Made by a program: the position numbers and the translations under genes | Part shown: positions 33,698 to 45,279 of the stretch, in pieces | Layout of the letters: each line of letters begins with the position of its first letter | Numbering within the stretch: the stretch's first letter is position 1 | The notes under the pieces: model-generated | Databases searched by the model: none | What the model was told of the DNA's origin: nothing | What the model saw: only the letters and a program-made list of their open reading frames with translations | Source: Tetragonia tetragonoides | Lineage: Eukaryota > Streptophyta > Magnoliopsida > Caryophyllales > Aizoaceae | Direction: 5' to 3' | Assembly (NCBI GenBank): GCA_038025085.1 | Contig: CM076147.1 | Span: forward strand, 997,001 to 1,061,000 | DNA: 64,000 bases

Positions 33698-35241
33698 GAA
33701 TTTGTTGGATTGTTATTGCACAAGGTGTATTCATTGTCTAGTATTGAATTGAGATTTTTATTCGTACTTGGTTTGTGGATAAGAGATAATTGTTATTTAT
33801 TTCCTTATGATAATTCGAATAGAATTATATGATAGTGAATGCATGTTGAAAAATATTGAAAATTCACTTTGTGTAGCAATGTCTACTTGTTAGGATTCAT
33901 GTTATATGAGAATACATGTTAATCTTTGTAATTACGTGGAGTAATTATTTGTGATGTTGAACTAAAGATATATTAATATTTGTTCAATTGGATATAGCCT
34001 ATCGATATTTGGATCATGTTTGTAAGCATGTTAGTTCAATAGGTTAATGATATTTTGACTATTGATTTGGTAAACAATATTGGAAGCCTGGAAAAGGTAT
34101 ATTGTTAGGTAGTTGTGAATAGAGTGTTGATGCTCATTCATGTGAAATTATTTCCATCGGAATTGTGAACTTTAATTGTTCATTTTATAACTGTGGAGTA
34201 GTTACTTGAGAAATGTCAAGATATGTGTAATACTTGTTATGTGATCACTTTATGAGAATGAATTGAGAGTTAAGACTTCTTTGGTAATGGATCCACCGCA
34301 GGAGGCGAATGAAAATTTGTCACTTGTTACGTTGAGTTGGACTATGACTGCGGGTATGGCCCCAATGTATTGAAATCTTGTATCTGGCCATACTGAGTAA
34401 TTGGGCGAGTGGTTCTCTGGAACAGTTCTTTCTGTATACCTAAGGGTTGAAGGAGGGTATGCATACTTAGGAACATTTGAAGTACTTCGGGAGTCATTTA
34501 TACTCCGGGACGGTTGATCCCTCTTTTGCCAATGTGCACGGGACTAAGCTCCCATTGAATCGACTGCTGTTGGTTTGACTATGCTTGCGATTCCCTTCTC
34601 TCTAATGAACTTGGCTAATGGATAATAATAAATATTGAATTTATTATTTGGTATTGATGCGTGTCTTTAATTTGAAGCATGTTGTCTTTTATTTTCGTAA
34701 AACATGATTATTTATTTTATTAAGCATGTTGGCTTGACTTGGAGATTTAGATGGACTATGTGATTATCAATTACTCAGTGTAGCTAATTGATTATTTTTC
34801 TTTCTACTTGTGTTTGGAATTCGTCTATATGGGGGAGTAGATTGACAGGATTGTAGCTCGTGGAGTAGAGCTAGTGAGAAGGCGACTGAAGAAGATTGTA
34901 TATCTTCTAAAAATAATTTATCTTTATTGTTTAGATTTGGATTCTTATAGTATTGAGGATTTTTATATTGTAATGAGATTAATTTTCTTGCATGAGAATT
35001 AATAGTCTACTATTTCTTATATCATTTGGATTATTTGTTTTAAGTTTAGTTTTGAAAAGATAGTTATTATTTAATTATCTAGTATGTGTGTTTGGGATAT
35101 AAACATTTGTTTTCTTTCTAACCTTGTATTTAATTTGAACATTAAATACGGCGATAGCGCTTCGAATTTCTAGGGTTTTTCCGCTGCAACTCGTGATTTT
35201 AAATGGTTTTAAATTAGACGGAAATTCGGGGCGTTACAAGT

Positions 35242-35254
35242 TGGTATCAGAGTG
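35242..35254 (+). other. Primer-binding site (tRNA-iMet type)
   Basis: TGGTATCAGAGTG lies three bases after the LTR end. TGGTATCAGAGC is the usual complement of the initiator-tRNA-Met 3' end in plant retrotransposons; this copy has one change, while the second copy (63,681) has the full match. Confidence 0.88.
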
Positions 35255-35453
35255 TATGTTATTATCCCTAATATACGTTTTGAATTGTAAAGTATGTCCT
35301 TAAGCCATATTATTAGGTTGAAAACTTAAATAGACTTAAGTTATGTGAATAAAAGCTTTATAAGCCGAAATGAGTTGATTTGTTTCTTTTACTTGTTTTG
35401 GTATTATTTGAAGTACTCGAGTGAAGTACTAACGTGTTGTTTCTCGCGTGCAG

Positions 35454-36186
35454 ATGGTAAAGTGCGAACGACCCGTTACTGCTGAAGATCCAAGGGATCT
35501 CCGCTATGAGGGAGGCCGCTTGGAGGAATACTTTGACCTAGTACAAGAGGTATTCATGCAGTACAATGAGCGTTACGATGTTCACTCGCCTTTGCGCTCG
35601 GAAAAGATTAATGCCTTCTACTTCATCAAAAGCTTTTCCTACACGACTGCCAAGTGGCGGCGATTTCACAATGATTGGCTAGTGGACTGGGAGATGAAGA
35701 ATGATAGGGGCTACCCCAATCTGGAGACATTGGAGACCTTGATCACGAGGGCATACGCATGGGACGAGGAGCACCCGGATATGCTTAGAGACCCTTACGA
35801 GGTGTACGTGGAGAATGCTGAAGGGTACGATCCATTGCTAGAGGTGGACGACCCAATGACTCAAGAGGAGGAACACGCTGATCTAGATCGTGCACTGGCG
35901 TTCGAAAAAGGCGTACTTTGCTAATGAGACAGAGAAATGCAATTTCGAGGTCAAGGAGGAGTCTTCACCTCATATTCCTGAGGTTCCTGTGAGGTCATCT
36001 AGACCTAGTTCTGTTAAAGATTGGCCCATAGGCTTGAATGGCAAGCCCAATGAGCCAAGGACCCCTACTGAGGAGGAGGAGGATCCAGAAGAAGATGAGG
36101 AGCCTATGGAAGAGGAGGAGGTGGACGAGGTCCAAGTGACAGATGTGTGTCGCTATCCTTTGAGGAACCGCGTGAGAGGAGCGTGA
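35454..36186 (+). CDS. Extra ORF between the primer site and gag, unknown function
   Basis: The first frame (35,454-35,924) starts MVKCERPVTAEDPRDLRYEG after a TTTCTCGCGTGCAG that looks like a 3' splice site. It is rich in aromatic and charged residues (EEYFDLVQEVFMQYNERYDV, WRRFHNDWLVDWEM) and has no zinc knuckle or gag motif. A +1 shift at the A5 run near 35,902 continues into an acidic, Glu-rich tail (EEEEDPEEDEEPMEEEEVDE) ending RYPLRNRVRGA. The true gag starts about 500 bases later. The beginning of the same ORF is present in copy 2 at 63,893. Extra ORFs upstream of gag are known in some plant Ty3/gypsy elements. I do not recognise this protein. Confidence 0.6.
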
Positions 36187-36701
36187 TTCTTGATTTGATT
36201 TAGTTTTATTTGAGTAAACTAGTTGAGACTTGATTTGGGCCTGCGAGCCATTTGTTTTTGACATTATGATTACAATGTTAAATTTTACTTTATTTCATGC
36301 TTTATGAGGCTTGGGTTGGCAATCACTCATTTTTGGAGAACAAATACTTGACTATTTGATTTATGAGATGGAAGTTTTGCAAGAAATGTGTTATTTTTAC
36401 TTGCTATCTGGAGCATGAGTATTATGAAAGCGCCTATGTGAAAAAAGCATGAATGTTTCAATGTGACTATGATTTGGTTATTTTTGAGAAAGAACAAGGT
36501 CTATTGAAACCTTGAGCTTGCTAGTACGCAAGAGTGTGAAAAGGCCATGCTTGAATGCAATAAGAGCCTAGAGCTCTAGTTGGCTATTGAACATATATAT
36601 GAGTCGATGTGTATATGTTAGTTGTGATTATCGCACCTGAGTGTGATATGGGTAGCTAATACCCTTTTTCTTTTGCTTTTGTTGATCCTTTAGGTTGCTA
36701 G
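36187..36701. other. Leader between extra ORF and gag
   Basis: No coding signal. A CCTTTAG just before the gag ATG at 36,702 is another acceptor-like site, so gag could be reached by splicing. Confidence 0.4.
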
Positions 36702-37886
36702 ATGCCACCTAGAAGAAATAAACAAAGAGTCAGCTAGTTCAATGGGGGATAACAATAATGTTAATGGAGAGGCATCAACGCAAGCTTTGTTGGCGCAACT
36801 GGCTCACTCGCAACAAGCTTTGGCGCAATCCAATGCATTCATCGTGCAGATGATGCAAACGGAAGAAAAACGGGTAGCTGGGGGTGACGATTTTGCCTCA
36901 GTGTCAAAGAAGATTAAGGGGCATAATCCGCCTGTGTTGAGGGACGCGAGGATCCTGTAATCCTTGACGATTGGAAGCGGGATTTAGAGAAAATCTTCAC
37001 GATTACTAGGTGTCCGGAGGCATTTAAGGTGGACAGTGCTGTCTATTTATTCCGGAGAAAGGCAGATTGTTGGTGGAGGACCAATGGCACAACTATTAGA
37101 GCTCGAGAGGGTTTTAATTGGGAGATGTTCAAAACGGTCCTTAGAGAGTAGTACTATCCAGAGTATCTCTAATACCAAAACTATAACGAGTTCTTGAACC
37201 TTATCCAAGGAAGGATGACTGTTTAGGAGTATGCTGAAAAGTTTGACTGCCTAGCTCGTTTCGCGGGAGGATTAGTCCCTACGGAACAGCATAGGGCCCC
37301 TAGATTCCAGAATGGGTTGTACTGGACCATTCGTGAGTCTTTTGGGGGTTATATCTGTCAGACCATGCAAGAGGTCTACAATCGTGCTGCGAACCATGCT
37401 GCGGTTTAGAAGCACAGAGAGGAGGTGACTGGGAAAAAGAGGAAGTTTGACGACCATCAGGGTAGTGGTGGCGAGAATAAGGATAAGTTCCGGGGAGGGA
37501 ACAATCTCAATGGGAAATTCCAAGAATGGAAATGACAAGAATGGCAATGGAAATGGCCATCGTAACAATGGGGGTTGGAAAGGCAAACCTTACATTTGTA
37601 GACAGTGCAATAAGAATCACCCAGGGGTTGACTGTGCTGGTAACAAGGTGAGGTGCTTCACTTGTCAAGAGTTGGGGCATCGTTCTTTTGATTGTCCTCG
37701 AAAGGGCAAAACCGTGAACAATGGTGGGGGCAACAACAATGTTCAAGCTCCTGCAGTTCAGAGTCAAAACAGGAATAACCAGGGTGGTAATCGACAGAAT
37801 GGGCTGAATGGACAGGCTGAAAATGTTCGGAACAATAATGGCAACCAGAGCAGAAATGAGGGTCGTTTGTTTGTGATAAATCAAGT
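36702..37886 (+). pseudogene. Chromovirus gag (broken)
   Basis: It starts MPPRRNKQRVS at 36,702 and meets a stop at once. A Gln/Asn-rich segment follows in another frame at 36,742. The capsid-like region (FRRKADCWWR and similar at about 37,050-37,080) has further stops. The nucleocapsid zinc knuckle CFTCQELGHRSFDC (CX2CX4HX4C) lies at 37,654-37,695, preceded by CRQCNKNHPGVDC. It packages element RNA in the family, but this copy cannot make an intact Gag. Confidence 0.8.
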
Positions 37887-38706
37887 ACAGGCTGATGCGC
37901 CAAACAATGTGGTGACTGAGACGTTTCTTGTAAATTCCTTGCCTGCCTATGTATTATTTGATTCTGGAGCATCACATTCATTTTTATCTGAAAACATTGT
38001 TAAGAAACATGGGATGAGAGTTGTGGAGTCTTTATAGACTAGTATTGCAACTCCTTCTGGAGAGGTGGTATTGTGTAAAGTTGTGCATCCCAATGTTCGT
38101 GTGAACATTGCAGGGTCTGAATTGCCTGCAGACCTGATTGAGTTCCAGTTGAGAGATTTTGATGTGATTTTGGGGATGAATTGTCTTAGCAAGTATAAAG
38201 CGAGGATCGATTGTAGTGAACAAAAGATATCGCTGAAAGGACCTAGAGGTAATAGAATCTCTTATAAAGGAATTGTCTTTAAGAGAGGAATTGAGATTAT
38301 TTCGATGTTAGTGGCGAAGAAACAGTTAGAGAAGGGATGTGAGGGATTTTTTTTGTCACATCCAGAATGTAAAGGGAATAGACGAGGAAATCTCAAAGAT
38401 TGATGTGGTCAATGAGTTTCCGGATGTGTTTCCTAAAGAAATTCCTGGTATGCCATCAGTAAGGGATACTGTGTTTCAGATTGACCTAGTTCCTGGAACA
38501 GATCTGATTTCGAGGGCACCGTATAGAATGACACCTTTGGAGATGAAAGAGCTAAAGGAGAAATTAGAGGAGTTGTTAGACAAGGGGTACATTAGACCAA
38601 GTGTATCGCCTTGGGGAGCACATGTTTTATTTGTACGTAAGAAGGATGATAGTCTGCGTCTCTGCATTGACTATCGTGAGTTGAACAAGGTCACTGTCAA
38701 GAATAG
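37887..38706 (+). pseudogene. Chromovirus protease and RT N-terminus (5' part)
   Basis: The aspartic-protease motif FDSGASHSF is at about 37,957-37,983. It is followed by a stop at 38,035 and by the protease tail DVILGMNCLSKYKARIDC near 38,160. From 38,402 the RT N-terminus is readable ([38 protein letters not shown]). It breaks exactly at 38,706, where the Ogre-like element is inserted. The reading resumes at 56,217. Confidence 0.88.
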
Positions 38707-40273
38707 TGTGGGCTACCGTATTTTTCTCCCCTCTTTTCCGCGTGCCTTACCTTCGGCCCTCCTTTCGGGGGGTCGGGTTTTCCGAACAGCTTGGGAGAGC
38801 GCGTTGGGTGATCGAATTTCGTGAATCTTTTAGTGTATATGCACATAGAGATTTTTGTACCAAGGACATGATTAAGATTGTCGGAAGTCGCCACCAAATT
38901 TTGAGGTAATTTGGGAACCTTGGAGATCAAGTCGATAGTCTAGAAAGACGTCAACTCAACTCCTGTGCACCCCAATGCCTATTGGGAAATTGACTTCATT
39001 AATGAGTTCGGGGGCGTAGGTAGGACCTAAGAAGGTGTTAGGCACCCAACTCGCCCGTTAACAACAACGACCTTTACTAATCGATTCAATATAATTATTA
39101 ATGCTACGGTTCCAAACAGAGTTCAGTTTGTCCAAATTCCTAGTTTTAACTAATGGGTTTGAACAAGCATTATTAATGTGACCACTTTTAACAATTTATC
39201 AAGTTACATACTTTTTATTGCTAGAAAACAATAAATATGCTAAAAACCTGCGAGTTAGAAGACAAACAAGGTAATTCATCCACCAATTCACAAACAAAGC
39301 ATAATTCAATATGAAGCAATAAATAATAAATATGCATTCATTCATCCATTCATTAGGCCTAATACAAGCCCTATTGCCCAAAACGCGCCATGCATGTACA
39401 TATCACATAAACAAAATTCGTTAGTAATAATAAGCAATATAAAATTTATTGAAAACCCTCAGGTTGGATTACCTGGATGCTCACAATGAACTTATTGGGT
39501 TGTATTGCTTGAATTCATGCTCTTGATGAAGTATGAAGGTTTATTTTTGTGGTGCTAGGGCTAATCCTAAAGAAGGAGTAGAATCAGAATTTAGGGTTTA
39601 TAATATGAGAGAGAATGTCCAACCTCTTAGAGAGAATCTCCAACCTCACTCTAAAATTCCCAACCTCTTCAACTGAACCCTAAAGTTTGTTTATATAGAA
39701 GAGGGGTAGCTGTCAGGGTTTGGCACGGAAATCGAATGGGCCTCGAATTTTGCCGTCCGCGAGAAAGGGTCCAGGTGGCCAAACCGCTAGGCTGAGCGGC
39801 CAAACCAGCAGGCCAAGCGGTCAAGCCGCTTGGCAAGCGGTCAAACCGCTTGGCCTAGCGGCAAGGCCGCTTGTCCTAGCGGCCACCGCTTGAACCCAAG
39901 CGTGGCCGCTTGGACCTGGTGCGTTGTGCCTGCATAGGCGCCTGGCATGATTTTCGTGCGGGGGAGGCTCTTCCGAGGGGGTCCACGCGTGATTGACTGA
40001 GCTCCCTTGTTTGACCAAGGGTTGACTCATGGGTTTGGGTTCCCTTTCGGGCCCTTAGGTTCAAAGAGGCCTATCTCTCAGTTTTGGACTCCAATTGAAT
40101 TGAGTCCAACTGGTTTGAATCACCTGTACAAAAGGCTTCCACTGGCTAATTCAAATGAACTGGGCTAATCATCAGAGCAATTATTCTCGCAACCCAAGTT
40201 CGAGCAAAATCCAATCCTTTCATCATCGAGTTTTAACGGGGACTTATTATAGACACAATTTTTGGTATCTACA
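38707..40273 (-). repeat. 3' LTR of the Ogre-like element
   Basis: 1567 bp on the left side of the element. On the plus strand it begins TGTGGGCTACCG and ends TTTGGTATCTACA. It pairs with 54,663-56,211. A TATA box (minus strand TCTATATAAAC) lies at about 39,691-39,699, with the GCGG/CCGC array upstream of it at 39,779-39,912. Confidence 0.92.
39779..39912. promoter_or_regulatory. GCGG/CCGC palindromic array in the 3' LTR
   Basis: Half-sites of the form AGCGGTCAAACCGCTTGGC recur every 15-20 bases, about eight times, upstream (in minus-strand sense) of the LTR TATA box. Directly outside it is the motif CCAGGCGCCTATGCAGG (minus strand, near 39,930-39,947). Related arrays lie at 41,119-41,240, 44,973-45,110 and 55,735-55,850. 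Confidence 0.7.
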
Positions 40274-40291
40274 GAAGCCCCTACTTTGGCC
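40274..40291 (-). other. Polypurine tract of the Ogre-like element
   Basis: On the minus strand, a G/A-rich CCAAAGTAGGGGCTTC directly abuts the 3' LTR start (TGTAGATACC). It would prime plus-strand synthesis. Confidence 0.65.
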
Positions 40292-40394
40292 GAGCTCGAA
40301 TAGAGTGAAGGTCAACGTATTCCTGTGCCAATACCTGCAATAAAACAAGAAAACTTAGTGAGGTGACAATCAGTTAAAGATAAACAATCATTAA

Positions 40395-40905
40395 GTCCCC
40401 GGTTTATTCGACCGAGAGTATGATCCTATGCTGTAGGTCTGACAATAAATGTCCTCCAATTTTCAGTCGAAGGGGACCCTATGCTGTAGGTTACACAATA
40501 AACTTCCTCCGATTTTCAGTCGAAGGGGACCTTATGCTGTAGGTTACATAATAAACGTCCTCCGATTTTCAGTCGAAGGGGGCCTTATGCTGTAGGTTAC
40601 ACAATAAAATATTTTATTAGAGATAAGATAAGAGATAAAAATCCTCCGATTTTCAGTTAAAGGGTGACCCTATGCTGTAGGTCAAACAATAAACGTCCTT
40701 CGATTTTCAGTCGAAGGGGAGCCCTATGCTGTAGGTTACACAATAAAAAAAATATTTCGTTAGAAATAATATAAGAGATAAGAAATCTTTCGATTTGGTC
40801 GAAAGGTGACCCTATACTGTAGGTCAAACAATAAACGTCCTTTGATTTTCAGTCGAAGGGGAACCCTATGCTGTAGGTTACACAATAAAAATATTTCGTT
40901 AGAAA
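40395..40905. repeat. 3'-side tandem repeat of the Ogre-like element
   Basis: Units of about 53-55 bp (CCTCCGATTTTCAGTCGAAG, then CTATGCTGTAGGTTACACAA). The ATGCTGTAGG word is present eight times (once as ATACTGTAGG). Some units are lengthened by an A/T-rich TTAGAGATAAGATAAGAG insert. Tandem repeats in this position, near the 3' LTR, are known from the Retand/Ogre group. Confidence 0.9.
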
Positions 40906-42209
40906 TAATAAGTAGTAAAGGGTAGTAAAATGTTGCTCAGACCTTAGGTCGGGTTTGAGCCCATGCCATTTGGCCAAGTATAAATGTGCAAACCTGTGGG
41001 TTTAAAGTAGTCCTGTTTTTCATAACGGACTTTGGCGCGCAAATAACTGCTATGGACCTCGTGTTGGGCCCACTGATTTTGAACCAATGGCCCAAAGATA
41101 CGTCAGGGGTGAGAAAGTGGGCCAGGCGGTCAAACCGCCACGTCAAGCAGCCAGCGGCTATGCCGCTTGGCTTGCGGTCTGACTGCCAGCTGGGCGGTCT
41201 GACCGTCCACATGGCGGTTTGACCGGCCACTAGGTCATTTGTGCGGTTCTGCCATAAAAGGAGAAGGGGGTGGCCGAAATGGGTCATCTCCCCATTTCGA
41301 GCTCTCTTTTTCTCTCTCCCCCATTTTTGCTCAAGCTTTTCAACCTCAATCAAAGCCCCTAGCTCCAAATGTTGAGGTTTTCTTGCTCAAATACTTAGTA
41401 GAACTTGATTTTGCTAGTTGTTCTTGTGTTTTTGAGTGCCAAAACTCAAAATTGGGTGAATTTGTGAGTTTTGTGAGTTTCACTCAAATTTCAAAAGCTC
41501 CATTTTTTGCTCTTCATCCATTGCTCCTAATGTTTTTACTCGGGTTTTTGCTTCCGGTATACCCCATCACCGGGTGGGTGAGAGCCGGTTAGTCCAGGAT
41601 GATTTCACTCGCAGTGATTTCCATCCTACCGATTGTTGGAAGCCCAGCGATCTTGTTTTCAAGAGGAAGGATCATTTGGTTACCGTTGGTACCAAATGTC
41701 GGGTATGTCATCATTTCTTGTTCTCGCTCTTTTACACTTAGAAAATCATGTGTAGGCGAACATAGAATTTCTAGGTTGAGAACTGTAGTGTAGTTAAATG
41801 TGGAAAACCAATTTGCGTGAAATTATTTTTCTGGTTAATTTGCGAATTCCCGCAGAATTCTTGTATTTATATGCATGTGAAGAATGAATTTGTGTGAAAT
41901 TGATCTTTAATTTGTGGAAGATAAATTTGTATGAAATTTACTCTCGTTGCAATTATATATTTCTGTGAAAATAAACTTGAATGAAGTTTACTTTTGCTGT
42001 GGAGGTAAACGGTTTTTCGAGTAAATTGTGGAAAATAAATTTGTGTGAAATTTATTCTCTTTAAAATTTACTCTCGTCATGTTGGCTTAGCTAAAATGCT
42101 AAATTTTACGATTTATAAAAATTTAGGACTAAACTGGAGACTGGTAGTTGTTACTAGGATCACCTAGCTACTTTTCTTTGCACTCTTTTTTTTTTTGTGC
42201 TGTTTTAGG
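40906..42209 (+). promoter_or_regulatory. Promoter, leader and 5' UTR intron of the antisense PMD gene
   Basis: A GCGG/CCGC array (41,119-41,240: GGCGGTCAAACCGCC and similar) is followed by a TATA-like CATAAAAG at 41,253-41,260 and a CT-rich leader (CTCTCTTTTTCTCTCTCC). A possible 5' UTR intron runs from GTATGTC near 41,703 to TTTTAG at 42,208, directly before the ATG. The small open frames in the leader (41,239-41,592 and 41,599-41,793) have no recognised domain. Confidence 0.5.
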
Positions 42210-44472
42210 ATGTCGACACGGCCATGCGGGGTTACGGTAGCCCGTAGGTACGTGACTCCTTTGGTGGACGCTATTGTGGCGCGTTGTGGCTTCAGTCACT
42301 TTTTAGCGGCCATGGCTTCTGCTGAGCGCTCCGATCTCCTATTAGTTTGAGGCCTTGCGGAGCGGTACTGGGATACTACCAGTACCTTTCATTTTCCTAT
42401 GGGTGAGATCATGATCACCCCTTTCGAGTTCGGTCTCATTTTTGGGCTTCCTTGCACCGGTACTCCTGTTACTTATTGAGATGTGAGCCGGGAGGTTATG
42501 GTGGAGATGTTAGTCTTTTTGGGACCAACTGGGATGATAGGGAGTATGGTCGGACTGACGTCATGGTCCAGTTCCTGACCAACCCGAGGAAATTGAAGAA
42601 GCTCACGGCGGAGCAGCGCGCTCGCCTTTTCTTGGCCCTTGTTCTAGCTTGTTCCGTCTTTTTGGATAAAGCTAGTAGTTACCATGTTCGTTACTTCCCA
42701 TGCTTGCAGGATTTGGATAGAGTTTCTGAGTACAACTTGGGTCTTCCCGCATACTCTTGTCTTCTATGGTGTTTGAGGTAGTCCAGTCGCCTCAGTGGAG
42801 AGGAGGGCGCATCTCGCGTCTCCTTAGTTGGATATTGGAAGGTTATGGAGGTAATTTCCTTTTACCCTTCTTGTACTTTGTGTTTCGGCTCTTTATTAAT
42901 AACTTGTGCCTAATCCATGTACTTTGCATGTCTTAGATTTGGTTTTATGAGCATTTTCCTAACCTTGCCCCTCTTCTCGAGACAGGGTATTTGTCCTTTC
43001 CAGCGATGCAGACCTGGAGGGGACGGGCTTCTTGCCCATTTACTACACTGCACGCCCTTAGGGAGGCGATATATCCCTTGACCGCTCAGGATGTAAGCAA
43101 TTTTCCTTTGTGCTTCTTTGGTCCTTTTATCCTTTTGTATGCTTATTCTTGCTTTTGCAGGTTGACTGGTTTCCCTGGACGGATTACGTCCCGGGCCTAT
43201 CGGATAGATTCTTGGGTGCTCGGGTGTACGCCCAGAGGAGGATCCTTATTGAGGGTCCCTTTGGTTTTGATTGGTTCTTGGGGGAGAGACTGATTAGGCA
43301 AACTTTCCCCGACCTTCCGGCTTCGAGGATTCCTTTGGGTCCTCCGGATTCTATGCTTTATGTTCGTCACCTTACCGTGGAGCAGGTGAGGGCGGCCACC
43401 ATTGGGGCGAATGCCCTTGAGTATTTGCTTCCAGCTGATCCTGAGGTGGATCTCATGGGGGCTTATACTGATTTCGTTGAGGCGCGGTTATGCCCCAACT
43501 TCTCTACCGATCCGGTGACTAATGTACTTTTGTTTCTTAACTTCGTTTGGAAATTTAGAAATGTGTCTGACATTCTTAAATCTTTGCAGAGTGCTTCGAG
43601 TTCTTCGGCTGTTTCTGCTCCGCGTCCTACTCCTCCTACTTTGTCGGTGAGCTATACAGGAGCGGACGAGTCTCCTTAGGTTATACAGGTTCCTGAGCTT
43701 TGTGGTCCTGATGAGGAGGTTGAGGGATTGCCTCTACCTGTTGGCTGTAGGGGGGTAAGTTAGAATTCATTGTTATTTGCAATGTTTCCTTTGTATTTAT
43801 GCTGATTCTTTTTCTTATGTGCACAGTTGGATGCTGCTGAGACACGGAAGGTCTTTAGGGGCATGCATGCCCTTAAGAGCCTGATTTCCAAATTCATGTC
43901 TCGGAGTGTATGCACGAGTCGTCGGTCCGACGTTTGAGAGGTATGTTCATTTCAAGTAATAATGCTTGATTTGAATTTTTGGCAGCTTTCTTACCTGGAG
44001 CTTATTTTCGCAGCCTGTTCCCGTGGTGAGGCCTCCTAGGCCTTCAGTTGTTCGTACTCCGGAGTTGGTGTCTACACCACAACGTCCTCCTCCCAGACAG
44101 GAGAGTGTAGAGGTGCGGCAGGGGAGGCCTCGGGCTAGAGTGGATACGGGGAGCTCGCCCCAAGTGCCTTCTCTTCCGCAATGGCCTGCGCCACCTCCCC
44201 ACATGGGGTACCCGGGCTATCATATGCCCACGTATCCTCCATTCCCTCCGAGGGGTTCTTGGAGTCAGGAGAGTACGGAGTATGGCGGTTATCCCGGCAT
44301 GTCGGATCCACCTCGTCATTCATTGGATCTCGCTTACTTAGCGGGTTCATTATTTGCTTTCGACCCTAGAGCTTGGGCGATGTCTCAGCCCGGTCCTTCA
44401 GGTGCTCCACCATCGAGTGGACCCGGAGAGTCGTCTCAGGCGGGTCCGAGTACTGGCGAAGATGGCCAGTGA
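42210..44472 (+). CDS. Antisense plant-mobile-domain (PMD) gene in the Ogre-like element, intron-containing, decayed
   Basis: Lies between integrase and 3' LTR but on the opposite strand to the retrotransposon genes. The protein resembles plant mobile domains (PF10536, 'aminotransferase-like'): AERYWDTTSTFHFPMGEIMI, then FGLIFGLPCTGTPV, AEQRARLFLALVLACSVFLD and DLDRVSEYNLGLPAYSCLLW. The later part has RILIEGPFGFDWFLGERLI and PDSMLYVRHL, and the tail is Pro/Ser-rich. Several introns with GT..AG ends fit: about 42,850-42,936, 43,093-43,160, 43,516-43,589, 43,756-43,826 and 43,939-44,013. In-frame TGA stops (about 42,347 and 42,477) and a frameshift near 42,480 show decay. Host PMD proteins such as MAIN and MAIL1 act in transposon silencing and development; the role of an element-borne copy is unknown. 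Confidence 0.72.
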
Positions 44473-44959
44473 TATTTGCTGTAGTGCATTTCGAACTTTC
44501 GGGCTTGTATTAAACCTGCTACAAATTATTGCATTTTATTCACACACAAACATGTCATACAAATGCCCATATGTGAACTTCAATCAACTACTTTCTGAAT
44601 GGGAAATCACAAATCACGACATTCGGGAATTTAGGAATCCCGAGAATTTAGCACATTTGGGGTACCCCTTCCCCTAAAATAAAAATAAAGTAAAGAAAAG
44701 TAAAATAGAAAAAGATTATTAAAGAGGAAAATATTAATAAAGGAAATCCGAAAATAAAAGGAATAAAAGTGGAAATTGATAATCAAGAAAGAAAATAAAA
44801 AGAGAATAAATAGAAAAGTGGCAACAGCCAAAATTAAGGTAAGAAAAATATAAGGAAGGATTCCAAAATCTGTCCAAGTGGGAATTAGGAAGGTAGAGTC
44901 CGGTCAGGCGTGGGGTCGGTTGAACCGAGGTCTCTCGCGAAAAGAGTACACCAGGCGCC
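44473..44959. other. Spacer between the two antisense genes
   Basis: Strongly purine-rich on the plus strand at about 44,675-44,830 (AAATAAAGTAAAG-type words). It then leads into the shared motif CCAGGCGCCTATACAGG at about 44,952-44,968. No coding signal. Confidence 0.45.
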
Positions 44960-45194
44960 TATACAGGATGACCGCTAGAGCTCCTAGCGGCTGTGCTAGA
45001 GCTCTAGCGGCTACCGCGTGGATAAGCGGCTATGCGCTTGGGCTTGCGGTTTGGCCGCTTGCTGGAGCGGTTTGGCCGCTTGTCCCAGCGGCTTAGCCGT
45101 CCAAGCTAGCTTCAAGGCCGCCTGACCTTTTTTTCGTCGTTTGTCTGGATTTCCTTAAATCTTCGACGAGAATCAAACCGTAGCCTCTATATAG
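44952..45194 (+). promoter_or_regulatory. LTR-like promoter of the DUF7745-like gene
   Basis: CCAGGCGCCTATACAGG is followed by a GCGG/CCGC array (44,973-45,110: GCGGTTTGGCCGCTTG and similar) and a TATA box TCTATATAG at 45,186-45,194. The LTR carries the same three parts in the same order: CCAGGCGCCTATGCAGG, array, TATATAA. The orientation is toward the gene at 45,280. Confidence 0.65.
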
Positions 45195-45279
45195 TTGGGT
45201 CTCTTTCTCTTCTCTTCTCACCACTTGCTTTAAGCCCTTAGAGAGAGAATTCCTTGAGAGAAAATCATTAATCTTAACA

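Noticed and set aside
37272..38223. Minus-strand ORFs of up to 125 residues opposite gag and protease
   Set aside because: Shadows of the plus-strand zinc-knuckle and protease coding sequence.
41239..41793. ORFs of 117 and 64 residues in the leader of the PMD gene
   Set aside because: They overlap the predicted TATA box, CT-rich leader and 5' UTR and show no domain. They are more likely leader sequence.
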